Shown here one piece after another: positions 54,044-62,579 of a stretch of DNA of 64,000 nucleotides. The position numbers and the translations under genes are program-made. This DNA comes from an uncultured Mycoplasmatota bacterium. GTDB taxonomy: Bacteria > Bacillota_I > Bacilli_A > RF39 > UBA660. Position 1 is the stretch's first letter, and each line of letters opens with the position of its first letter. The stretch is taken from contig USFG01000003.1 of NCBI GenBank assembly GCA_900553855.1, positions 75,351 to 139,350 on the forward strand. The letters run 5' to 3'. Below the pieces are notes generated by a model. That model was not told where the DNA came from, searched no databases, and saw nothing but the letters and a program-made list of their open reading frames with translations.

Positions 54044-55357
54044 TTAATCTGAATTTATTTCTTTTAAAGTTATATCTTCTATCTGCTCAATCCATTTATT
54101 TGAAATACCTAAAACATACATAAATGGCAATATATCATAAAAATAAGTTGGATTTTGATTAACCAATGCTTCTAATCTATCTTTTTCAGCTGTTGCTAAA
54201 AAGTTTTTAAATCCTTTAATTTTACCTAGCATTTCTAATCCATATTTTGTTCTTTTTGATAAATTTTTAAAACAAAAATACATACCAAGGATACATAATA
54301 ATCCCCAAAAATATCCTACTAATAAGGGATAATTATTTAATAATGAACGAAAAATTTCGAAATACCATATTATTCCACCAAAACATATTCCATACACCAC
54401 TCCAAATATTTTTGTAAGTTTTTTTGAACGTTTCGGAATTCCATTTATATATATTGTTTTAGTATAACCAAAAAGACAATGGAGCATTACAAATAAGCCA
54501 ATTGGTGGAAAAACTAAAGTAGCAAATATGGGACTAAATTTATCATAAATTACTGGTATACTAATTAATAAATAAGTTAAAATCATCATTATTACTATAT
54601 ATTTCTTTTTATTTAATGATTCTATTTCATAAATATTATATTTATTATCCATTGTATTAATATTTGTTTTTATTTTATCAATTGTTTTATAAAATTTATT
54701 ATATAAATCTGATGTGGTAACTTCATTATTGATAACATATTGATTATCAAATAATCCTTCTAAAAATGCCTTTTCATTAATGTTGTTGCCATCATAATCT
54801 TTTAATTTAGTTATTTTTAATCCTTTTGGTAAAAAATACAACTTTTTTTCAATTATTTCACTTATTTTGATATATCCTTTATTTGCTAAATACACGAGTA
54901 AAGAAAGAATATCGACATCCTCTGCTCTTCCTTTGTAAATATATCCTATTTCTAAACTATTTAAATTTTCGGGCGGATAAAATTCTGGAGTTTCAATAGG
55001 TTTTTCTTGTTTACCGTATAAATACCATATAATTATTGAAATAATTAAAAATGAAAATGGAATTGCATAATATAATGTATTTTTAATATTTAATTTGTTA
55101 TTTGAATTTATAATAAGAGTTTGTTTTGTATCTATTGTATTAATTATATGAATATTATAATTATCATTATTCATTTGTAATTGAACATCTTTAAAAGAAT
55201 TATCTATCTTAATAGAGGATATTTCATTTATATTTTTCAATTTAGAAGAGTTAGATAGTGCTAAAGTTGTGGTCGGTTTTAATGTTAAAAATGTGAATAA
55301 AAATAATATAAAATAGTTTAATGTTGGAAAAGATTTTATTTTTTTATTATTTTTCAT
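54044..55357 (-). CDS. DUF2207-family membrane protein
   Basis: 437 residues. Signal-like N-terminal helix, a short extracellular region, a helix at about 96-113, then the family mark FYPPENLNSLEIGYIYKGR, DILSLLVYLANKGYIKI (a winged-helix-like part). Two or more helices follow at about 255-360, ending in a cytoplasmic tail (KRTKYGLEMLGKIKGFKNFL, LPFMYVLGISNKW). The biochemical role of the family is unknown. The N-terminal DUF2207 extracellular domain is much shorter than usual. The ATG at 55355-55357 has AGAGG about eight bases upstream. It lies 21 bases after the previous gene. Confidence 0.85.
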   Translation of the reverse strand: MKNNKKIKSFPTLNYFILFLFTFLTLKPTTTLALSNSSKLKNINEISSIKIDNSFKDVQLQMNNDNYNIHIINTIDTKQTLIINSNNKLNIKNTLYYAIPFSFLIISIIIWYLYGKQEKPIETPEFYPPENLNSLEIGYIYKGRAEDVDILSLLVYLANKGYIKISEIIEKKLYFLPKGLKITKLKDYDGNNINEKAFLEGLFDNQYVINNEVTTSDLYNKFYKTIDKIKTNINTMDNKYNIYEIESLNKKKYIVIMMILTYLLISIPVIYDKFSPIFATLVFPPIGLFVMLHCLFGYTKTIYINGIPKRSKKLTKIFGVVYGICFGGIIWYFEIFRSLLNNYPLLVGYFWGLLCILGMYFCFKNLSKRTKYGLEMLGKIKGFKNFLATAEKDRLEALVNQNPTYFYDILPFMYVLGISNKWIEQIEDITLKEINSD

Positions 55358-55378
55358 AATCATACCTCTTCTTAAACA

Positions 55379-56806
55379 TTATTGTTCAATTTTTATAATA
55401 TAAAATTCATAATCAAACGTCCCTTTTTGAACTTCAAATGTTACATTATAATTATTTCCTTCAATTAAATGATTGATATTTGCTGGATTTTTTTCTTGTA
55501 TTTCTACTTCATTATTTAATTTATTTTTAAAAGTATAAGTTATATATGAATATGATTCTCCATTTTTATATCCAACACCTAAAGATCCTTTTTTAACTAA
55601 TGTTAATGTATCTGTATGTTTGCCTTCTGAATATATACCTAAAGTATCTCTTAGTTTATTTTCATCTATTTCATTACTTATTTCTTCATTGGTTAATTTT
55701 GAATATATTTTATAATCAACAACATATTTATTATTATCTTTTTCAACATAATAAATGTTTATTTTAACGTAATCTTCATAATCTTTTAATGCAACAAGTA
55801 AAGTATTATTATTAGTTTTTAATTTATATTCAACATCATTATTATTTTCATCAACTGTAATCGAACAATTAGATTCACTACACAAATAACCATTAATTTC
55901 GATATCTTCTACTAACTTACTGTCATTCTTGTTTTCTATGGGAACGTTAGGATCACTTAATTTCGGTATTTTAATTATTTTGCTTAAATTTGTACTTAGT
56001 CCAAATAGCATCATTATGACTGATAAAAAAATTGATAATAATATTTCAGATATGAATCCTAAGAATATATATCCAACACTAGTTCCACCTTTTTGAATAC
56101 AAATACTTTTTATTTCTTCATTACTTTTTGTGTTATTTTTATTCTTTATCTTATTTATTTTTTGATTAGCAAACTTAATATATAAAGTATTTATAAATAA
56201 TCCTATAAGTATATTAATAATTAAATTAATTATTAAATTAAGGATTGGCAATTTAATAATTTTTAAAATGATAAAATTAATTATATAAATTAAAAGAGCA
56301 TATATATACATTTTTCGATAAAACATATATAAAGCACCAAAAAATAAGCCAGCAAAATTAAATTTTTTAGTAGTTATTTTTTCATAATTATTTCCAATAA
56401 ATGATTTAAGTAAATCATCATCTTGGTTTTTGTTAGAAATATCCATATTTAGATTATTTGATATTGACACTTCATTTGTGCTTGCGTTTTGTGAATTATT
56501 ATCTTGGAATGTTATTTCATTGTTATTTTGGGTTTCTAGATTAGTGTTAATACTTTGTGGAACTTGATTTTCTTCTAGCGTTTCAACACTACTTTGTTCT
56601 TGATTATTTTCCAAATTATTAGATAAATTTTGATTGTCTTCTTGAACAATGCTAGGATTTGATAAATTTGTATTATTAAAATCTGGCAATACTTCAATTT
56701 CTTCTTCAGTATTTGAAACACTATTATCTGGTCCAAAAGCAATATTAAAATCTGAGATACTTTCTAAATTATTTTCATTTATCTTATTTTGATTTTCGTT
56801 TTCCAT
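55379..56806 (-). CDS. DUF2628-like membrane protein with long disordered head
   Basis: 475 residues. Residues 1-140 are Asn/Glu/Gln-rich and probably disordered. Then KFNFAGLFFGALYMFYRKMY, the DUF2628 hallmark, with about four membrane helices (158-275). The C-terminal 190 residues form a polar domain with a Cys pair (YLCSESNCSIT). Function unknown; relatives are often beside zinc-ribbon membrane proteins, as here. The start at MENENQNK is chosen because GGAG lies eight bases before it. First gene of a three-gene operon. Confidence 0.8.
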   Translation of the reverse strand: MENENQNKINENNLESISDFNIAFGPDNSVSNTEEEIEVLPDFNNTNLSNPSIVQEDNQNLSNNLENNQEQSSVETLEENQVPQSINTNLETQNNNEITFQDNNSQNASTNEVSISNNLNMDISNKNQDDDLLKSFIGNNYEKITTKKFNFAGLFFGALYMFYRKMYIYALLIYIINFIILKIIKLPILNLIINLIINILIGLFINTLYIKFANQKINKIKNKNNTKSNEEIKSICIQKGGTSVGYIFLGFISEILLSIFLSVIMMLFGLSTNLSKIIKIPKLSDPNVPIENKNDSKLVEDIEINGYLCSESNCSITVDENNNDVEYKLKTNNNTLLVALKDYEDYVKINIYYVEKDNNKYVVDYKIYSKLTNEEISNEIDENKLRDTLGIYSEGKHTDTLTLVKKGSLGVGYKNGESYSYITYTFKNKLNNEVEIQEKNPANINHLIEGNNYNVTFEVQKGTFDYEFYIIKIEQ

Positions 56807-56861
56807 ATAATTCAACTCCATACTCTACTATATAAGTATAACATATAATAATTTTAAATGC

Positions 56862-56891
56862 AGAAAAAAACATCTGGTTCCAGATATTTTA
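56862..56891 (-). terminator. mraY terminator
   Basis: ATATCTGG/CCAGATGT hairpin followed by TTTTTT on the minus strand. Confidence 0.82.
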
Positions 56892-56895
56892 AATT

Positions 56896-57888
56896 TTATA
56901 ACCAAACTCCATATATTACACCTATCATTGATAATAAGAATCCAATAGTCCAAAACAACTTAACTATGTCTATTTCTTCCCAGCCTAATTCTTCAAAGTG
57001 ATGATGTAATGGGGCTTTTTTAAATACTTTTTTATGAAATTTTCTGATAGCGATAATTTGAATTAAACTTGATAATGTTTCAACTACAAATACACCACCA
57101 ATTAATATTAATGAAATTTCATGTCTTGTAAGTATTGCAATTGTTGCAAGAGCAGCACCTAACGCTAAGGAACCGGTATCTCCCATGAATACTCTTGCAG
57201 GATATGAGTTAAAGACTAAGAATCCCATTATTGCTCCAGTTAGAACAAATGAGAATATGGCAATATCTTGATAACCTGTTAACCATGTTGTTCCCCAAGT
57301 TATAACTCCATATGCTAGAAAAGTAATAACTGATAATCCTCCAGCAAGTCCATCTAATCCATCGGTAATATTAACTGCATTGCTTGTACCTACTAATACA
57401 AGTAAAATAAATAATCCATATGCCCACCCCAAATTAATAGATGTACGTAGGAATGTTATTTCAATGGTTGGTGTTCCGCCATTTTTTCTAAATATTACAT
57501 AAAATATAATAGCGATTATGGTTTGAAAAAGCAACTTAACTAGTGTTGGTATTCCTTTATTGTTGTGATATCTTACTTTTAAGAAATCATCAATAAATCC
57601 AAGCAAGGCATAAGATAAGAATGTAATTATTAGTATGATTAAATTATAACTATACTCTATACTTCCTCTTAGATAAAGAACAATCATTATAATCAAAGTA
57701 GTTAATATAAAGATTATTCCTCCCATTGTAGGAGTTCCTTCTTTTTTTAAATGTCTTTCATTTATTGTATGACTTACACTTTGTCCAATATGTAATTTTT
57801 TTAATAAAGGTATTGTAATAACAGATAATATAAGTGATAATACAAATCCTAACATTAAACCTAATAATGATTTTGCTAATATTAGCAT
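56896..57888 (-). CDS. mraY: Phospho-MurNAc-pentapeptide transferase
   Basis: 330 residues with ten membrane helices. MraY marks: KEGTPTMGGIIF, LGFIDDFLKVRYHNNKGIP, NAVNITDGLDGLAGG, FNSYPARVFMGDTGSLALGA, HHHFEELGWEE. It makes lipid I from UDP-MurNAc-pentapeptide and undecaprenyl phosphate. GAGGTG precedes the ATG. It is a single gene here and not part of the usual dcw cluster with murD and ftsW. Confidence 0.97.
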   Translation of the reverse strand: MLILAKSLLGLMLGFVLSLILSVITIPLLKKLHIGQSVSHTINERHLKKEGTPTMGGIIFILTTLIIMIVLYLRGSIEYSYNLIILIITFLSYALLGFIDDFLKVRYHNNKGIPTLVKLLFQTIIAIIFYVIFRKNGGTPTIEITFLRTSINLGWAYGLFILLVLVGTSNAVNITDGLDGLAGGLSVITFLAYGVITWGTTWLTGYQDIAIFSFVLTGAIMGFLVFNSYPARVFMGDTGSLALGAALATIAILTRHEISLILIGGVFVVETLSSLIQIIAIRKFHKKVFKKAPLHHHFEELGWEEIDIVKLFWTIGFLLSMIGVIYGVWL

Positions 57889-57909
57889 AAATTCACACCT
57901 CTTTTGATA

Positions 57910-57939
57910 ATTATAACCACAATGGAATTATTATGTAAA
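57910..57939 (-). promoter_or_regulatory. mraY promoter
   Basis: TTTACA (57934-57939), an 18-base spacer and TATAAT (57910-57915). Confidence 0.7.
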
Positions 57940-58004
57940 TATAAGTTTACACTTGTTAGACTTTTACTTAACATATTATTTACCATTTAATTATATTCAA
58001 ATTA

Positions 58005-58676
58005 TTATTTTTTATTTACGATATCATAACTTTGATCTATTAAAGAATAAATTATTTCATTGTCTAAACTTGAATCTAAAATAATACTTATCCAACTTTT
58101 TTTATTCATATGATATGCTTTGAAAAAACCTTTTTCTTTAAGTAATTCGTTTATCATAGTTTCATTTAATTTAATATTTATTACTTCAACTTCTTCTTGT
58201 TTATAGTTTGAATCTAATTTATTTTTTGATACATTTAGAATAATTCCAAACCATTTCTTATTATATTTATTTCTAAATACTCCATTATCAGGACTTGTAT
58301 CCCAAAGAAATTCTGGTTTTACTTTATATTTTTTATAAATATAATTACAAATATCATTAGACTGTTTAAATATAAAATTAGATTGTGTTGTACACTTTTC
58401 TTTAATATCTCTTAAAATTAATTCATATTCTTCTTTAATTTTATTATTTATACTTAAATTAAAATCTACTTTAAAATTTAAATATTCATCATTAAAATTT
58501 AAATCTATTATTTTACTTGTTAATTTATTATCTTTAACATTTATTATTATTTTAAAATTGCTATTTAAAATATTTTTTTCATATTTATAACCATTTAATT
58601 CTTTAATAAAGCCATATTTAATTAAATTAGGATAGTTAAAAGTGGACTTTTTAAATAATTCGTATTCTATATTCAT
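58005..58676 (-). CDS. MmcQ/YjbR-family protein with N-terminal extension
   Basis: 223 residues. The C-terminal half (about 100-223) is the MmcQ/YjbR fold: KVKPEFLWDTSPDNGVFRN, KWFGIILNVSKNKL, VEVINIKLN, FFKAYHMNKKSWISIILD. This is a double-wing DNA-binding-like fold of unknown function. The N-terminal half is a separate small domain. The ATG follows the previous stop by one base without an evident ribosome site, so translation is probably coupled. Confidence 0.87.
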   Translation of the reverse strand: MNIEYELFKKSTFNYPNLIKYGFIKELNGYKYEKNILNSNFKIIINVKDNKLTSKIIDLNFNDEYLNFKVDFNLSINNKIKEEYELILRDIKEKCTTQSNFIFKQSNDICNYIYKKYKVKPEFLWDTSPDNGVFRNKYNKKWFGIILNVSKNKLDSNYKQEEVEVINIKLNETMINELLKEKGFFKAYHMNKKSWISIILDSSLDNEIIYSLIDQSYDIVNKK

Positions 58677-58677
58677 A

Positions 58678-59754
58678 TTAATTTACTTTTTTATTTTTAG
58701 TTAAATATGTTTTTATTATAGCATTTATTAATAAAAGAATTTTTGTTCTATCTGTTTTAGATAAACTTTTATATTTTAAAAGCATTTTTGGTAATATGAT
58801 AGGATATTTTTTAAATAAATCATAAGTACTTTCAATTTTAGATGTTTCTAGGATATCATAAAATGTATCTACTACTATTTTTCTTTCTTCTTTAGTAGTG
58901 TTAGCAAAATAATCCTTAATTGCTTTATCTAAGCCAGCACTTTTATTAAATTTAACAGTAGATAAAACTAAGTCATCTTTTAATACTTCCCATGAAAATA
59001 TATCGTGTTCTAATAAAAAGGTTTGATTGCTTTTAACTGTTGTTATTTTTTCTTTATGTTCAAATAAGGCACCTACAATTGAATCTTGAGGAAGATATGT
59101 TTCCATTTTGTTTATTATATTTTTATTATTATGTTTGCTATAAATTGATTCATTTAAACCAGGTCCATCATAGTTATAAACTTTTATAATTCTTTTTTGA
59201 ATGTTTTTATTAGCAGTTAAAGCGGAATAAAGTGCAATATTTCCTCCTTTGGAATGGCCACCTATTCTAATTTTTTTATACCAATATTTTTGGGCAATTT
59301 GAGTTAAATAAGATGTACCTAATTTTTGACAAGGAACTTCATCCATAAAAGCCATATTAAAGTCTTCTTTCCAACCATAAAGGTTTTCATCAGTTCCAAC
59401 AAAAGATATGTATAATGACTTTTTAGAAATATGGATAACTAAAGCACTAAATTGTTGTTCTTCTTTTTTACTGTTATTTCTAACGTAATCAGTTACTTTT
59501 AAATCTTTGAATCGACGTGATTTTCCTAGAAGAGTGATCATTTCCTTATCACCATTAAATAGGAATTCATTATTTTTAAAATGAGCCATTTTTTTAGAGA
59601 TTGATTCAATTGTTTCTACTTTATTCATCTCAATTTTATGAAATAGCAAATAAGAAAATCTAGCTAATATTAAACTGTCTAATTCATTAAATTTGTGTCC
59701 ACTAGAAAATTTAAGGTCTCCTCTCCATTTAATATAATCGTTAATACTACTCAT
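58678..59754 (-). CDS. Alpha/beta-hydrolase-like protein (Mbeg1/DUF2974 family)
   Basis: 358 residues. Lipase-type nucleophile elbow RIGGHSKGGNIALYSAL with the serine in GHSKGG, preceded by ISFVGTDENLYGWKEDFNMAF, which is the family mark. Likely an intracellular esterase or lipase; no signal peptide. GGAG precedes the ATG. It lies three bases after the flippase-like gene and one base before the YjbR-like gene, forming a three-gene operon. Confidence 0.9.
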   Translation of the reverse strand: MSSINDYIKWRGDLKFSSGHKFNELDSLILARFSYLLFHKIEMNKVETIESISKKMAHFKNNEFLFNGDKEMITLLGKSRRFKDLKVTDYVRNNSKKEEQQFSALVIHISKKSLYISFVGTDENLYGWKEDFNMAFMDEVPCQKLGTSYLTQIAQKYWYKKIRIGGHSKGGNIALYSALTANKNIQKRIIKVYNYDGPGLNESIYSKHNNKNIINKMETYLPQDSIVGALFEHKEKITTVKSNQTFLLEHDIFSWEVLKDDLVLSTVKFNKSAGLDKAIKDYFANTTKEERKIVVDTFYDILETSKIESTYDLFKKYPIILPKMLLKYKSLSKTDRTKILLLINAIIKTYLTKNKKVN

Positions 59755-59757
59755 AAT

Positions 59758-60792
59758 TTATTTCTCCGTTTCCTTAATATTTGGTTTATTATATAATGTT
59801 CTAATTCCAATCATTACTGAGGCAAATGAGATAAGAAGTGGTAAATAGAACATGAATAATCGATTTAACATCATACCCTGAACTTGAAAATGGTCAAATA
59901 TTTTGGTATATAATAATCCGGTTATATATTCACCTACACCAGCCTGTCCTGGAAGAAGTGTTACTTCTAATGACTGTTGAACAAATATTTGTAACATTAC
60001 TATATCAAAATAATTTAATACTGGATTAGAATTAATACTTATATAGATAATGTAAATTATTGAAAAAATAATAGTACGTTGCAAAAAAACTAAGATAGTT
60101 GATAATATTAAACATCCAACATTATTTTTAATGTAGTTTGCTTCTTCAACGTATGATTCTGTAATATCTTTAATTTTAGTTTTATAATCTATATTTTTGT
60201 TTGTGATTTTATTATATATTTTGTAAAAAAATGTTAATATTTTACTTATTAATTTTTGATTATACATTAGCAATAGACAGAATATAATTGCTACTACATC
60301 ATAAGTTAAACCAATGAAGAATAAAACTTTAACAACAGTTTTACTCATAGAAATATAATTAAATTTAAATATGATTATTAATATTCCGGTTACAACAAAG
60401 AATAATTTAAATAGAATCGTATTTAGAATTAAAGCTATCATACTTTTTTTCATAGGGATTTTATCTTTATTCATATAATAAAGTTGAACTGGTTGTCCAC
60501 CAGTAGAACTTGGTGTAATTCCACTAAAGAAGAATTCAACAAAGGAATAATGCATACATCTTATAAATGATATGTTCTCATCTAATGATTTAAAAATTAT
60601 TTTAAAATAGATTGCTTCTAAAGTGAAAAATATAATTATAGCAATTCCTATAATTAGATAAGAAGTACTTTTAATCATTTTTAAGCACAATAATAAATCA
60701 TCTACACTGTAAGTTAAAAATAAAATTGCAAATGTTACAGCAAATAATAAAACAAATATACATGATGATATTAACAATTTTTTATTTTTCAT
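59758..60792 (-). CDS. Lysylphosphatidylglycerol synthase TM-region/YbhN-like flippase family protein
   Basis: 344 residues with eight or more membrane helices. The FFFSGITPSSTGGQPVQLYY segment and LPGQAGVGEYITGLLY are the marks of this family (also the flippase half of MprF). There is no C-terminal synthase domain. It may move a phospholipid or glycolipid across the membrane. The ATG has GGAG ten bases upstream and replaces an earlier in-frame start 11 codons upstream. First gene of a three-gene operon. Confidence 0.9.
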   Translation of the reverse strand: MKNKKLLISSCIFVLLFAVTFAILFLTYSVDDLLLCLKMIKSTSYLIIGIAIIIFFTLEAIYFKIIFKSLDENISFIRCMHYSFVEFFFSGITPSSTGGQPVQLYYMNKDKIPMKKSMIALILNTILFKLFFVVTGILIIIFKFNYISMSKTVVKVLFFIGLTYDVVAIIFCLLLMYNQKLISKILTFFYKIYNKITNKNIDYKTKIKDITESYVEEANYIKNNVGCLILSTILVFLQRTIIFSIIYIIYISINSNPVLNYFDIVMLQIFVQQSLEVTLLPGQAGVGEYITGLLYTKIFDHFQVQGMMLNRLFMFYLPLLISFASVMIGIRTLYNKPNIKETEK

Positions 60793-60815
60793 ATACTTTT
60801 TCTCCACTATAATCA

Positions 60816-60843
60816 AGTATATCATTTAAGTTGATTAAAGCAA
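60816..60843 (-). promoter_or_regulatory. Promoter of the flippase-like/hydrolase/YjbR operon
   Basis: TTGCTT (60838-60843), a 16-base spacer and TATACT (60816-60821). Confidence 0.6.
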
Positions 60844-60883
60844 ATAATTTTAGTTAATTATTTGAAATATTAATCATCAAATT

Positions 60884-60918
60884 CAAAAAAATCACTTGTT
60901 ATATTTAGTGATTTTTAA
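60884..60918 (-). terminator. Terminator of glycine-rich protein 1 gene
   Basis: AAAAATCACT/AGTGATTTTT hairpin with T run on the minus strand. Confidence 0.8.
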
Positions 60919-60950
60919 ATTATTTTGTCTATATTTTAATATCAAGTATT

Positions 60951-62501
60951 TTAATTGTGAGCTTTAATAACTACTATTCCTGAGCCACCAGAAGCGCCAT
61001 TAGTCTTTCCATCAGCACTTCCTCCGCCGCCGCCACCAGTATTTGCTTCACCATTGTTACTAGATTTTCCACCGCCACCAGGGCCACCAGCATTTATTGT
61101 AGAAGTACCGCCATAACCATTATAGCCAGTACCGCCACCACCACCGCCAGCATATAATTTACCAGTTGTTTCACCAAATTCACGGGTAGTTTTTCCTTGA
61201 CCTGGTGTACCATCTGATCCTGCTGCTATGGTTGAAGCTTCTCCTAAACTTCCACCATTACCACCGTTTGATCCACCTTTTCCAACACTTCCTACACCTG
61301 AAGAATTTGCGGTGCCACCAGCACCACCACCTGCTGCAGTTTTTGAAAATGCAGATGTGCTTCCTCCAGCGGTTCCGGATGTTCCTCCACTTCCTATAAC
61401 AATTGAATATTCAGTTCCTGTATTAATTGATGGGGTTGTAAGTGTTAGTGTATATCCACCACCACCACCGCCACCGCCACGGGCATGGTGTTTAGTTCCA
61501 AGTCTAGGATCCTCGGCATACCAGTCATATCCTTTGCCGCCGCCGCCACCGCCGCCAACTAAGAATACATCAATTGATGGCATTTTATCATCCGTAAAGG
61601 TTAAAGTTCCGCTCTCTAATAAGTATATTTTCCAATCTGCTGTATCTTCATTTTCAATTCTAAATTTTGCATTTTCGCCTGTTCCTTTATTTATAAATGT
61701 AAACGCTGGTGCTCCTTTCTTATATGTAAAATTAATAACTACTTTTTTAACTAGTACATCAACTATCATTTTCCAAGTGTTTGTATTTCTATCACAAACC
61801 ACACTGGATCCAGAAGTTGATACTTCAATATTTTCACTATTATACCCTTTAATTTCAGTTACGTAGTTACATGACATTGGATAATCATCTGCTAATATCC
61901 CATCAACGTATGCTAAAATATCTATGTTAATATTGTGATTTCTTTCTTCTGATGATATTACTTCAAATTGATTTTCTAATGCCAAATCATTCCAAACATA
62001 GCCAGCATTTAAATCTAATTTTATATATACATCTTCACTATTTGAATTAACAGTTAATAATTCTATTTCAACTATATCACTTTCATCTGTTGCAATTTCT
62101 CCATTAATATGTTCTTCACTATTAGGCATTACAAAAACACTTACATTATTTGGTAAAGTCGAATAACTAGTGGTACAATTACTATCTGAACATACTGAAT
62201 ATTTTAATTCATATTTTACATTCATATTATTTAAATTTTTTAATTTAATATAAAATGATTCTTTCTTTCCAGCTTGCAATCTTAATATTCTATCATCTGA
62301 TTCACCAGTATTTGTTGTAATATTAAATGATAAACCATTTACTTTGATATTGGCAATTGGTTTTGAATTGTTATTAGTAAAAAGTGACAAAGAAAAACCT
62401 ATTACAGATATAAATATTAACATTATTGTTGCAATAAACATATATCTAGATCTTTTGCTACTTTTTATTATATTAATTGTATTCGTAAATTTTTCTTTCA
62501 A
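60951..62501 (-). CDS. Membrane-anchored glycine-rich surface protein 1
   Basis: 516 residues. Basic cytoplasmic head, one membrane helix (about 20-42, MFIATIMLIFISVIGFSLSL), then a beta-rich ectodomain (about 50-190, with CSDSNCTTS) that recalls TasA/camelysin-like folds. A second small domain follows with a Cys pair (SCNYVTEIKGY ... VVCDRNTNTWKM). The C-terminal 200 residues are glycine-rich (VFLVGGGGGGG through GASGGSGIVVIKAHN), similar to glycine-rich domains ending in GGSGIVVI in phage and surface proteins. It starts with TTG behind AGGAG. It has no LPxTG. It is paralogous to the next gene. Function unknown. Confidence 0.85.
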   Translation of the reverse strand: MKEKFTNTINIIKSSKRSRYMFIATIMLIFISVIGFSLSLFTNNNSKPIANIKVNGLSFNITTNTGESDDRILRLQAGKKESFYIKLKNLNNMNVKYELKYSVCSDSNCTTSYSTLPNNVSVFVMPNSEEHINGEIATDESDIVEIELLTVNSNSEDVYIKLDLNAGYVWNDLALENQFEVISSEERNHNINIDILAYVDGILADDYPMSCNYVTEIKGYNSENIEVSTSGSSVVCDRNTNTWKMIVDVLVKKVVINFTYKKGAPAFTFINKGTGENAKFRIENEDTADWKIYLLESGTLTFTDDKMPSIDVFLVGGGGGGGKGYDWYAEDPRLGTKHHARGGGGGGGGYTLTLTTPSINTGTEYSIVIGSGGTSGTAGGSTSAFSKTAAGGGAGGTANSSGVGSVGKGGSNGGNGGSLGEASTIAAGSDGTPGQGKTTREFGETTGKLYAGGGGGGTGYNGYGGTSTINAGGPGGGGKSSNNGEANTGGGGGGSADGKTNGASGGSGIVVIKAHN

Positions 62502-62526
62502 ATAACTTCACTCCTACTCTAGTGAA

Positions 62527-62556
62527 ATTATATACCGTAAATTGCTACTAAGTCAA
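62527..62556 (-). promoter_or_regulatory. Promoter of glycine-rich protein 1
   Basis: TTGACT (62551-62556), an 18-base spacer and TATAAT (62527-62532). Confidence 0.7.
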
Positions 62557-62579
62557 GCGAACAAACGTATTTTTTAGCA

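Noticed and set aside
61228..61866. Plus-strand proline-rich frame of 212 codons
   Set aside because: It is the antisense reading of glycine codons (GGN read as NCC) in the glycine-rich gene.
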